A stretch of DNA of 64,000 nt. It comes from Streptomyces sp. CCM_MD2014. GTDB taxonomy: Bacteria; Actinomycetota; Actinomycetes; Streptomycetales; Streptomycetaceae. How positions within the stretch are numbered: the stretch's first letter is position 1; every line of letters begins with the position of its first letter. The translations under genes and the position numbers were made by a program. The DNA is taken from the NCBI RefSeq assembly GCF_000772045.1, contig NZ_CP009754.1, positions 6,758,001 through 6,822,000 on the forward strand. Reading direction: 5' to 3'. The notes below the pieces were generated by a model. That model searched no databases. It saw only the letters and a list, made by a program, of their open reading frames with translations, and was not told where the DNA came from. Below are positions 23,033 to 30,984 of the stretch, in pieces.

Positions 23033-23703
23033 GCGAGCCCCAGGGGGCCGGGACGGGAGAGGGCAGCACCCAGCGCCTGCCCGTCGTGGAACGCGGCGCG
23101 GGGACGGACACGGAACCGGGCCCGTACGAGTCCGGCGTCACGGACGCCCCCGCCAGCGGCCGGGCCGGCCGCTTCTGGTCCGCGCGCCGTGTCCCCGCCG
23201 GCATCGTCGCCCTCCTGCTCCTGTTCCTCACCGGGGCCTTCCTCTACGACGTCGCCGCCGTGCGCGCCGGCCGGTCCGCCCTCGGCTGGCGCCGGGACCT
23301 GGCCCGGCAGCTCGCCGAACGGCCCGTCGACGACACGTGGGTGCTGGTCGGCGCGGGAGTCGCCGCCGCCCTCGGGCTCTGGCTGCTCGTGCTGGCCCTC
23401 ACCCCCGGGCTGCGCCGGCTGCTGCCGATGCGGCGCACCCACCCCGGCGTACGCGCCGGGCTGCACCGGAACGCCGCCGCCACCGTGCTGCGCGACCGGG
23501 CCATGGAGGTGTCCGGGGTGCAGTCGGCGCGGGTGCGGATGCGCCGCCGCAGGGCCCGCGTACGGGCGCTGTCGCACTTCCGGGAACTGGACGACGTACG
23601 GGCCGACCTGGACGGTGTGCTCGACGGCGCGGTGCGCGGCCTCGGCCTGGCCCGGCCGCCCGCCGTGTCGCTGCGGGTGAAGCGCCCCGGACGGAAGGGG
23701 TGA
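23029..23703 (+). CDS. DUF6286-type membrane protein of the Asp23/AmaP cluster
   Basis: This 224-residue protein has about 50 polar residues, then two membrane helices (VPAGIVALLLLFLTGAFLYD and VLVGAGVAAALGLWLLVLAL). A cytoplasmic C-terminal domain of about 100 residues follows, with basic patches (RVRMRRRRARVR) and an Asp23-like beta pattern. Same operon, ATGA and GTGA overlaps on both sides. The name rests on family resemblance; no biochemical role is known to me. Confidence 0.8.
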   Translation: MSEPQGAGTGEGSTQRLPVVERGAGTDTEPGPYESGVTDAPASGRAGRFWSARRVPAGIVALLLLFLTGAFLYDVAAVRAGRSALGWRRDLARQLAERPVDDTWVLVGAGVAAALGLWLLVLALTPGLRRLLPMRRTHPGVRAGLHRNAAATVLRDRAMEVSGVQSARVRMRRRRARVRALSHFRELDDVRADLDGVLDGAVRGLGLARPPAVSLRVKRPGRKG

Positions 23704-24287
23704 GCGCGGTGCTCAGGACGGTGAACCGGGTACTGACCGGACTGGCGGGCCTGGTCCTGCTCGTGCTCGGCGGCGCGGTGCTGGCCGTGGGGTTCGACGC
23801 GCCCGCGCCCTCCTGGTGGGTCCACCAGGGGCCGCACGACGTGCTGCTCAGCGACGCCGAACGCACCCGGTGGCGGGACGCCGGCTGGTGGTGGCCGGTC
23901 GTCATCGCCGCACTCGCCGTCCTGCTGCTGTTCGCCCTGTGGTGGCTGGTCGCGGTGGTACGCCGCCGCAGGCTCACCGAGGTTCTCGTCGACACCGGGG
24001 ACGGCGAGGGCGCCACCCTGCGCGGCAAGGCGCTGGAGGAGGTCCTCGCCGGTGAGGCGGAGCGCGTGGACGGCGTAGAACGGGCCGGCGTGCGGCTCAC
24101 CGGCCGCCGCGACGCCCCGGCGGCCCGGGTCCGGCTGCTCCTCGCCCCCCACGTGGACCCCGGCACCGCCCTGCACGACCTCACCACCCGGGCCCTGACC
24201 CACGCCCGCGACTCGGCGCACCTGCCGTCCCTCCCGGCCGAGGTCCAGCTCCGGGGCGTCAAGCACGGGGCCGAGCGGGTGAGCTGA
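23700..24287 (+). CDS. alkaline-shock-response membrane anchor (AmaP-like)
   Basis: This 195-residue protein has two membrane helices (about residues 8-30 and 62-88) with an extracytoplasmic loop between them containing Trp-rich PSWWVHQGPHD. An AmaP-type cytoplasmic domain follows, with LRGKALEEVLAGEAERVDGVERAGVRL. In Staphylococcus AmaP tethers Asp23 to the membrane. It is the last gene of the cluster and is followed by convergent genes. GTG at 23700 overlaps the previous stop. Confidence 0.85.
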   Translation: MSAVLRTVNRVLTGLAGLVLLVLGGAVLAVGFDAPAPSWWVHQGPHDVLLSDAERTRWRDAGWWWPVVIAALAVLLLFALWWLVAVVRRRRLTEVLVDTGDGEGATLRGKALEEVLAGEAERVDGVERAGVRLTGRRDAPAARVRLLLAPHVDPGTALHDLTTRALTHARDSAHLPSLPAEVQLRGVKHGAERVS

Positions 24288-24340
24288 GAACACCGGCGTC
24301 CGGAGCCCGGGGGCCACGACGCATCCGGCGCCCGAGAGGC

Positions 24341-24355
24341 CCCGCCGGGGGCGGG
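24341..24355 (+). terminator. weak hairpin after the Asp23/AmaP cluster
   Basis: A CCCGCC-GGG-GGCGGG hairpin is followed by CGTTT, 53 nt after the amaP-like stop. The short stem makes this tentative. The rest of the gap up to 24481 only shows a short direct repeat of GAACCGGAGGGG-like sequence. Confidence 0.35.
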
Positions 24356-24481
24356 CGTTTGCGGCGGGTTCGCCGTCCGGTCCGGGACCCGAACCGGAGG
24401 GGACCGGAACCGGAGGGGGACCGGGCCGAGAGTGGCGCACCCCCGGCACCAGCCCCGGACCGGACAGGCTCCCCGTCCGCC

Positions 24482-25237
24482 CTAGAACCCGTGCCGCACG
24501 CCGCCGTCCACCGGGAGCATGACGCCCGTGACGTACGACGCCGCGGGGGAGAGCAGGAACGCGCACACGCGGCCGAACTCCTCCGGGGCGCCGTAGCGGC
24601 GCAGCGGGATACGGGACTCGGCGGCCGCCCTGGTCGCCTCCGGGTCGGCGGACAGCCCGTCCAGCTCGCGCACCCGGTCGGTGTCGACGCGCCCCGGCAG
24701 CAGGCCGACGACGCGGATGCCGCGCGGGCCCAGCTCGTCGGCGAGGGACTTGGCGAAGCCCGCGAGCCCGGGGCGCAGGCCGTTGGAGATGGTCAGGCCC
24801 GGGATCGGCTCGTGCACCGAGCCCGACAGCACGAACCCGATCACCCCGCCCTCCGCGAGCTCGGCCGCCGCCGTCCGGGCCAGCCGCGCCGCACCCAGGA
24901 ACACCGACTCGAACGCCGCCTGCCACTGCTCGTCCGTGATGTCGGCGACGAACCCCGGCGGCGGCCCGCCCACACTGATCAGTACGCCGTCGAAACGGCC
25001 GAAGCGCTCACGGGCGGTCGCGATCAGCCGCCCGGCGGCCTCCGGGTCGGCGTTGTCGGCGGCCACCCCGACCGCGTCCGGCCCCAGTGCCGAGGCCGCC
25101 TCCGCGACGCTCTTCTCGTCCCGGCCCGTCACGACCACCTTCGCCCCGTCGGCGACCAGCTCGTGCGCGGCTGCGTTGCCCAGGCCCCGGGTGGCTCCCG
25201 TGACGACGTACACCCGGTCCTTCAGTCCAAGATCCAT
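24482..25237 (-). CDS. SDR family protein lacking the catalytic Tyr-Lys pair
   Basis: This 251-residue short-chain dehydrogenase fold has an intact NADP-binding TGATRGLG (residues 14-21) and the C-terminal YVTGVMLPVDGG typical of FabG-like proteins. The serine is present in FVLSGSVHEP, but the expected YxxxK reads SNGLRPG, so the catalytic tyrosine and lysine are missing. A subgroup of SDR proteins with Asn/Arg here exists (recall), so this is probably a divergent subfamily rather than a broken gene. It is 4 nt downstream of the GH15 gene and likely cotranscribed with it. Confidence 0.85.
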   Translation of the reverse strand: MDLGLKDRVYVVTGATRGLGNAAAHELVADGAKVVVTGRDEKSVAEAASALGPDAVGVAADNADPEAAGRLIATARERFGRFDGVLISVGGPPPGFVADITDEQWQAAFESVFLGAARLARTAAAELAEGGVIGFVLSGSVHEPIPGLTISNGLRPGLAGFAKSLADELGPRGIRVVGLLPGRVDTDRVRELDGLSADPEATRAAAESRIPLRRYGAPEEFGRVCAFLLSPAASYVTGVMLPVDGGVRHGF

Positions 25238-25241
25238 GGCC

Positions 25242-27029
25242 CTATCCTGCCTTCTCCTCCCCGAACAGGGCGAGGGCCGTGTTCACCAGGCCGACGTGGC
25301 TGAAGGCCTGCGGGAAGTTGCCGAGCTGACGTCCGGCCACCGGGTCGTACTCCTCGGCCAGCAGTCCCACGTCGTTGGCGAGCCCCACCAGACGCTCGAA
25401 CAGCTCCCGCGCCTCCTTCGTCCGGCCGGTCGCGTGCAGGGCGTCCGCGTACCAGAACGAGCACACCAGGAACGTCCCCTCGCCGCCCGGCAGCCCGTCG
25501 ACCCGGCGGCCCTCGGTGCTGTAGCGGCGCACCAGGCCGTCCCGGGTCAGCTCGGCGCCGATCGCGTCGACCGTGCCGACCACACGCGGGTCGTCCGGCG
25601 GCAGGAAGCCCACGCGCGGCACGAGCAGCAGCGAGGCGTCCAGCTCCCGCGAGCCGTAGTACTGGGTGAACGTGTTGCGCACGGGGTCGTAGCCCTTCTC
25701 GCACACCTCGCGGTGCACCTCGTCGCGCAGCGCCCGCCACCCGTCGAGGTCACCGCCGCCCAGTTCGGGATGGTTCTCCAGGGTGCGCACCGCCCGGTCC
25801 AGCGCCACCCACGTCATCACCTTCGAGTGCACGAACTGCCGGCGCCCGCCCCGCACCTCCCACAGTCCCTCGTCGGGCTCCCGCCACGCCGTGGCCAGGA
25901 ACTCCATCAGCGCGCACTGCAGTTCCCACATCTGCGGCTGCGGCTGCATCCCCGCCAGCCGGGCCAGCGACAGGGAGTCCATGACCTCGCCGTACACGTC
26001 AAGCTGGAGCTGGTTCACCGCGTCGTTGCCGATGCGGACGGGCGTGGACTCGGCGAAGCCGGACAGCCACGGCAGCTCGAACTCGGGCAGCCGCCGCTCG
26101 CCCGCGACGCCGTACATGATCTGCAGGTCGGCAGGGTTGCCCGCGACCGCGCGCAGCAGCCAGTCGCGCCAGTCCTCGGCCTCCTCCAGGTATCCGGCCG
26201 ACAGCAGGGCACCCAGGGTGAGCGTGGAGTCGCGCAGCCAGCAGAAGCGGTAGTCCCAGTTGCGCACCCCGCCCGGCTCCTCGGGCAGCGAGGTGCTGGG
26301 CGCGGCCACGATGCCGCCCGTGGGCTTGTAGGTGAGCGCCTTCAGCGTGATCAGGGAGCGGACCACGGCGTCCCGGTGCGGACCCTCGTAGCGGCAGCGC
26401 GCCGCCCACGCGCGCCAGTCCTCGACGCTGTGCTCCAGCGACACGTACGGGTCGATCAGCGGCGGGCGCGGTTCGTGCGAGGGGTGCCAGGTCAGCACGA
26501 ACGCGACCTTCTCGCCCGCGGCCACGGTGAACTCCGCGTGCGTCCCGAGGTCCTCGCCCCAGGTGTGCACCTCCGGCTCGCTGCGCAGCCACGCCGAGTC
26601 CGGTCCGGCGACGGCCACCCGGTGCCCGTCGTCCCTGCGCACCCACGGGACGATCGAGCCGTAGTCGAAGCGCAGCCGCAGCACACTGCGCACGGTGACT
26701 TCGCCGCTCAGGCCCTCGACGATGCGCACGAGGTCGGGGGCGCGGTCGCGCTGGGGCATCAGGTCGGTGACGCGGACCGCACCGTCCTCGGTCTCCCACT
26801 CGGTGTCCAGGACGAGGGTGTCCGGCCGGTAGGCACGCCGCGTGCAGCGCTCGGCGCCCTTGGGGGCGATGCGCCAGTGGCCGTTGTCCTCGTCGCCGAG
26901 CAGCTTGGCGAAGCAGGCGGCCGAGTCGAAGCGGGGCAGGCAGAGCCAGTCCACGGAGCCGTCCGTGCCGACCAGGGCCGCGGTCTGCTGGTCGCCGATG
27001 AGCGCGTAGTCCTCGATGTCGGGGTGCAC
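25242..27029 (-). CDS. glycoside hydrolase family 15 protein (glucoamylase/trehalase type)
   Basis: This 595-residue cytoplasmic protein (no signal peptide) has the N-terminal beta domain starting IEDYALIGDQQTAALVGTDGS typical of bacterial GH15 enzymes. An alpha/alpha barrel follows, with the VRNWDYRFCWLRDSTLTL segment (general acid region) and the late PGGEGTFLVCSFWYADAL with the predicted base glutamate. Family members hydrolyse alpha-glucans or trehalose. The GTG at 27029 has AGAGG upstream and gives the standard start. Trehalase versus glucoamylase cannot be decided from sequence alone. Confidence 0.9.
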   Translation of the reverse strand: MHPDIEDYALIGDQQTAALVGTDGSVDWLCLPRFDSAACFAKLLGDEDNGHWRIAPKGAERCTRRAYRPDTLVLDTEWETEDGAVRVTDLMPQRDRAPDLVRIVEGLSGEVTVRSVLRLRFDYGSIVPWVRRDDGHRVAVAGPDSAWLRSEPEVHTWGEDLGTHAEFTVAAGEKVAFVLTWHPSHEPRPPLIDPYVSLEHSVEDWRAWAARCRYEGPHRDAVVRSLITLKALTYKPTGGIVAAPSTSLPEEPGGVRNWDYRFCWLRDSTLTLGALLSAGYLEEAEDWRDWLLRAVAGNPADLQIMYGVAGERRLPEFELPWLSGFAESTPVRIGNDAVNQLQLDVYGEVMDSLSLARLAGMQPQPQMWELQCALMEFLATAWREPDEGLWEVRGGRRQFVHSKVMTWVALDRAVRTLENHPELGGGDLDGWRALRDEVHREVCEKGYDPVRNTFTQYYGSRELDASLLLVPRVGFLPPDDPRVVGTVDAIGAELTRDGLVRRYSTEGRRVDGLPGGEGTFLVCSFWYADALHATGRTKEARELFERLVGLANDVGLLAEEYDPVAGRQLGNFPQAFSHVGLVNTALALFGEEKAG

Positions 27030-27110
27030 GGGTTGACCTCTTCCCGGCCGGAGCCGGAGCAATCGGATCCGCCCGCACGCTCCTTCCGCCCGCACGCTCC
27101 CTCCGCGCGG

Positions 27111-27902
27111 CTACACCGTCGCGGGTTCGGCCTCCGCCTCCCGCGCGTCCTCGCCGGCCTCCCGCTCGCGCTTCTCGCGGCGGACCAGGAACCACCAGCC
27201 GACGGGTACGGCCGCGGCGAACAGCCACCACTGGATCGCGTAGGCGTAGTTCAGCGCGGCGTTCTCGTTGCCGGGCCTGCCGATCGGCTTCGGGGAGTCG
27301 TCCTTCGGCTCCGGCGTCTTCAGGACGACGTAGCCGCCGAGCACCCGGGCGTCCAGGCGCTCGGCCTGCTGCTCGCTGTTGATGAGCATGATCTGCCGGT
27401 CCGGCAGGCCCTCAAGATCCTTGATCCCGCTCGCCTCGGTCGTCTCGTCGGGCATCAGCCGCCCGGTGACGGTGACCTCCCCCCGGGGCGGGGCGGGAAT
27501 CTCGGGGAACTCCGTCTGGCTCGGGCCGTCCGCGGGGATCCAGCCCCGGTTCACGAGCATGACCTTGCCGTCGTCCAGCACGAACGGGGTCAGCACGTGG
27601 TAGCCGATGTTGTCGTCGCCGTCGGTGCGGCGGCGGACGACGACCTCGCGGTCCGTGTCGAAGCGGCCCTTCGCCGTGACGGTGCGGTACCGCTCACGCG
27701 TGGTGATCTTCTTGCCGGGCGCGGTCAGCGACTCCACGGGCACCGGCGACGCCTCGAGCGCACGCGCGACCAGGTCGTTCCGGGCGGTGCGCTCCTCGTA
27801 GCGGTGCATCTGCCAGAAGCCCAGCCGGATCATCGTGGGGATGAGCAGCACGGCGACCAGCGTGAGGATCACCCACTGGCGGGACAACAGGAAGCGGTAC
27901 AC
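27111..27902 (-). CDS. SURF1 family cytochrome oxidase assembly protein
   Basis: This 263-residue protein has the SURF1 layout: a first membrane helix (QWVILTLVAVLLIPTMIRLGFWQ), a periplasmic domain with RTVTAKGRFDTDREVVVRRR, VLTPFVLDDGKVMLVNRGWIP and VTGRLMP, and a second helix (YAIQWWLFAAAVPVGWWFLV) with a charged C-terminal tail. SURF1 proteins help assemble heme-copper oxidase. The GTG at 27902 gives the correct N-terminus; an ATG four bases away is out of frame. Confidence 0.92.
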   Translation of the reverse strand: MYRFLLSRQWVILTLVAVLLIPTMIRLGFWQMHRYEERTARNDLVARALEASPVPVESLTAPGKKITTRERYRTVTAKGRFDTDREVVVRRRTDGDDNIGYHVLTPFVLDDGKVMLVNRGWIPADGPSQTEFPEIPAPPRGEVTVTGRLMPDETTEASGIKDLEGLPDRQIMLINSEQQAERLDARVLGGYVVLKTPEPKDDSPKPIGRPGNENAALNYAYAIQWWLFAAAVPVGWWFLVRREKREREAGEDAREAEAEPATV

Positions 27903-28046
27903 GCATCGACGGTACCTTGACCGGGATCGGCCCTCGCGGGGAGGTCCCCGCGAGGGCCGCGGTCCCGCGTCGGCGGGGAGCACGTCCGGCTCCGAAGCCG
28001 CGGCGCGAGTGCGGCGACGGCTTCGCCCGGCGGTCACGCGAAGGGC

Positions 28047-28280
28047 TCACACCTTGTCGACGATCCCCGCCCTCCCCTCCGCGCGGGCGCAGTGGGCGCC
28101 GCAGAACCAGTGGCCGTCGACCTCGACGCCCTGGCCGATGATCTGCACCCGGCAGTGCTCGCAGATGGGCGCCATCCGGTGGATCGCGCAGGAGAAGCAG
28201 TCGAAGACGTGCACCGCGCCCTGGGCGTGGACCTCGAAGGTCATTCCGTAGTTGTTGCCGCAGACTTCACATGTCGCCAT
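28047..28280 (-). CDS. cysteine-rich putative metal-binding protein
   Basis: This 77-residue protein has four Cys/His clusters: CEVCGNNYG, CFSCAIHR, CEHC and HWFCGAHC. This spacing suggests two zinc sites, like a zinc ribbon or prokaryotic metallothionein fold. It has no signal peptide. The neighbours are SURF1 and an exonuclease, with separate spacing. Function is unknown; zinc binding is inferred only from the residue pattern. Confidence 0.8.
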   Translation of the reverse strand: MATCEVCGNNYGMTFEVHAQGAVHVFDCFSCAIHRMAPICEHCRVQIIGQGVEVDGHWFCGAHCARAEGRAGIVDKV

Positions 28281-28378
28281 GCGCCACAGGGTGGGCCGTC
28301 CCCGCGGAGACGGGCGGGCGGGCGCCGGGCGAGTCGCCCGGAATCACCCGTCCGTACGGCTCCGCGGGACCGCGCGCC

Positions 28379-29371
28379 TCAGGACCCGGCGTCCGCGGGC
28401 TCGACGTCGGCGAGCAGCTGCCCGAACGCCGCCTCGTCCACCACCGGCGTGCCGAACTGCCGGGCCTTGACCACCTTCGAGGTGCCGGAGTCCGGGTCGT
28501 TGGTGACGAGCAGGCTGGTCAGCCGGGACAGGCTGGTCGCGACGTGCAGCCCCGCCTCGACGGCACGGTCCTCCAGCAGGTCCCGCTCGACGGAGGTGTC
28601 GCCCGAGAAGGCGACCCGCATGCCCTGCTTGAGCCTTTTGCCCTCTTCGTAACGGCCCGGGTTGGGATAGGGGCATGCGGGCCTTTTGCGCGACGGGCGC
28701 CAACTGCTCGGCCGGTAGCTTCCGTAGCTCGCCTGCTGTCCGATCCGGGGCGTGGGACGGTCCGACCACTCGGTCAGCGGCCGGCACTCATGCAGCGGCA
28801 GTCGCACGCCCCCCGCCGCCGCGGCCAGCAGGCTCGGCCGGAACGCCTCCGCCAGCACCCGCGCGTCGTCCAGCGCGTGGTGCGCCCGCTGCTGCACGAC
28901 GCCGAAGTGCGCGGCCAGCGACTCCAGCTTGTGGTTGGGCAGCGGCAGGTCGAGCGCCTTGGACAGGGCGATGGTGCACAGCCGTTGCCGCACCGGTGCC
29001 TCGCGCTTCGCGCGCGCGTACTCGCGGGCGATCATCTGCCAGTCGAAGACGGCGTTGTGCGCGACGAGGACCCGGCCGTCCAGCCGGGCCGCGAACTCCT
29101 CCGCGACGTCGGGGAAGAGCGGCGCGTCACGGAGTACGTCGTCCGTCAGACCGTGTATCCACACCGGCCCCGGATCGCGCTGCGGATTGACCAGGGTGTA
29201 CCAGTGGTCCTCGACCTCGCCGCGGGCGTCCAGCCGGTAGACGGCCGCCGAGATGATGCGGTCGTCGCGGGCCAGGCCGGTGGTCTCCACGTCGACGACC
29301 GCGTACCCCTGCGGATACGCGGCCGGCCACGCCGTGGCGGACGGCGCTGCGGTCGTGCGGTCTTCGAGCAT
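28379..29371 (-). CDS. DEDDh exonuclease with C-terminal BRCT domain
   Basis: This protein of about 330 residues has an N-terminal DnaQ-type 3'-5' exonuclease domain with motifs VVDVETTG (Asp, Glu), LVAHNAVFDWQM (Asp) and RAHHALDDARVLAEAF (His, Asp). A basic linker follows, then a BRCT domain (GMRVAFSGDTSVERDLLEDRAVEAG and LVTNDPDSGTSKVVKARQFG). It may act in DNA repair or end trimming. The ATG at 29371 is chosen; a TTG two codons upstream is also in frame. No clear ribosome site is visible. Confidence 0.88.
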   Translation of the reverse strand: MLEDRTTAAPSATAWPAAYPQGYAVVDVETTGLARDDRIISAAVYRLDARGEVEDHWYTLVNPQRDPGPVWIHGLTDDVLRDAPLFPDVAEEFAARLDGRVLVAHNAVFDWQMIAREYARAKREAPVRQRLCTIALSKALDLPLPNHKLESLAAHFGVVQQRAHHALDDARVLAEAFRPSLLAAAAGGVRLPLHECRPLTEWSDRPTPRIGQQASYGSYRPSSWRPSRKRPACPYPNPGRYEEGKRLKQGMRVAFSGDTSVERDLLEDRAVEAGLHVATSLSRLTSLLVTNDPDSGTSKVVKARQFGTPVVDEAAFGQLLADVEPADAGS

Positions 29372-29475
29372 GGTCAATGAGGATACGGGCCGGGACCGAC
29401 ACTCCGGTCCGGCAGGTGCCCCGTGCCGTCAAGTTCCGGACGCAGGGGAAGTGTTGCGGCATTCCTCGGGCGCAC

Positions 29476-30483
29476 TCACCAGCGGATCGGCACCGGAAGC
29501 GCCGTCAGGAGCCCCGACACCGCGACCACCACGCCCAGCGCGACGACCTCCGCGCGCGCGGGGGAGCAGGCGGCCAGCGGGTCGGCGGCACGGCCCAGCC
29601 GGACCCTGGCCCACAGTGCGAGGGCGGCGACGGCGGCCACCAGCACCACCTTGGCGAGCAGGACGCGCCCGTACGCGGTCTCCGTGAGCTGGTCCAGGAT
29701 CGTGCCGGCCGGCATCCGGCGCAGCGAACTGCACACGCCGGTCGCCGTGAGGGCCGCCAGCAGAACGGCGGCCACGCGCGCGTAGAGCCCCAGCAGGGCG
29801 GGCCCCGCCTCGGCGTCCCGCCAACGCCGCAGCACCCGCAGCGCGTAGAGCAGACCGCCCGCCCACAGTGAGGCGCACGTCAGATGGACGAGGGTCAGAC
29901 CGGAGCCGAGCAGCGGGCTGTACTCGGTCGTGGGGTGCGCGCGCAGCGCGTCCGCGACGATCACGGCGGCCAGCGGCCATACCTGCAGCCCGGGCCGGCG
30001 GGAGGTCGCGCACAGCCAGGCCGCGAGGAACCCGTTGACCTCCACGAGCGCCAGCTTGCCGTCGCGGGAGGAGTAGAGGCCGCCGACGTCGATGTCGGCC
30101 GCGGAGCCCGGCACCAGGTTGCCCGTGGCCACGACCGATGCCAGCCCCAGGGCGGCGACGAAACCGGCGGCGGCCGCGTACGGCGCCCAGCTGCGCGGCC
30201 GGTCCGGGGGCGCGCCGGGCAGGGACCCGGCCAGCCGGTTGACGAAGAGTTCGCCGAGCGGCACGCTCAGCGCGGCGAAGAGCACCGTGCGCAGCAGGGC
30301 GATGCCGCCGGTGCCGGGCGCCTCGGCCTCCCCGGTGCCGTGCAGCGCGGGGGACGGGCCGAGCACGGGTATCAGCGCGCCGAGGACCACCAGCACGAGT
30401 ACGGCCACGGCCCGGCCGGTTCCGGAGGGCCGCGAGTGCCGTCCGGTGCCGCTGATCGGGGACGGGGGTCGTATCGAGGTCAC
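29476..30483 (-). CDS. CopD family copper-resistance membrane protein
   Basis: This 335-residue protein has about eight membrane helices. It contains a CopD-type domain: LALVEVNGFLAAWLCA, LTLVHLTCASLWAGGLLYAL, and ARVAAVLLAALTATGVCSSL followed by LLAKVVLVAAVAALALW. CopD proteins are linked to copper uptake or resistance; often a CopC domain precedes them, but none is fused or adjacent here. The N-terminal 25 residues are polar. Confidence 0.85.
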   Translation of the reverse strand: MTSIRPPSPISGTGRHSRPSGTGRAVAVLVLVVLGALIPVLGPSPALHGTGEAEAPGTGGIALLRTVLFAALSVPLGELFVNRLAGSLPGAPPDRPRSWAPYAAAAGFVAALGLASVVATGNLVPGSAADIDVGGLYSSRDGKLALVEVNGFLAAWLCATSRRPGLQVWPLAAVIVADALRAHPTTEYSPLLGSGLTLVHLTCASLWAGGLLYALRVLRRWRDAEAGPALLGLYARVAAVLLAALTATGVCSSLRRMPAGTILDQLTETAYGRVLLAKVVLVAAVAALALWARVRLGRAADPLAACSPARAEVVALGVVVAVSGLLTALPVPIRW

Positions 30484-30527
30484 CCCAGGATCTTCACCAA
30501 GTCGTCAGATCCGGGCAAGTTCCGCCT

Positions 30528-30836
30528 TCACGAGCCGGGCGCCACGTCGGCCTCGGTCGCGTCCTGCGGGCGGGAAGCGGCCGACCACCACAGCCGCACC
30601 TCTTTGCCCGCGTCCTTGGGCCGCAGCTCCCACCCCTGAGCGAGGGCGACTTCGGCGACGTGCCGTCCGCCCACGCCGCGGCGGTCACGCAGCGGTGTCC
30701 CGCACCCCGCGGGCGGCCGCGCCTTCTTCGGTTCGCGTGGGACGGAGGCCCGCTCGGTCCACTCGCCCACCGCCTTCTCGACCCGTGCCCGGTAGTAGGC
30801 GGTGTCCCCCTCGTGCCGCAGCGCGGGCCACGTCAC
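30528..30836 (-). pseudogene. small hypothetical gene, possibly frameshifted
   Basis: The frame from a GTG at 30836 encodes 102 residues with strongly biased codons and a sensible soluble sequence (YYRARVEKAVGEWTERA, VAEVALAQGWELRPKDAGK, VRLWW). Immediately upstream (30837-30918), a different minus-strand frame also has high GC3 and reads SFERGCLKCADPVPGGIARW. The two frames meet near 30838. This suggests one gene of about 130 codons broken by a one-base shift, either real or a sequence error. No good ribosome site precedes the GTG. I do not recognise the family. Confidence 0.45.
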
Positions 30837-30927
30837 ACCACGAACCCCACCTGGCGATGCCGCCGGGGACGGGGTCGGCGCACTTCAGGCAGCCGCGTTC
30901 GAAGCTCTCACCGACTGCCGCACGAGT

Positions 30928-30963
30928 GGGGCGGCGGACCGGTTCCACCCGGTCCGCCGCCCC
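30928..30963 (-). terminator. terminator of the subtilase gene
   Basis: A perfect 15-bp GC-rich stem (30928-30942 with 30949-30963, loop of 6) lies 22 nt downstream of the subtilase stop. There is no T-run, which is common for Streptomyces terminators. Confidence 0.75.
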
Positions 30964-30984
30964 CGCGTCACGCGCGCGTACCGG

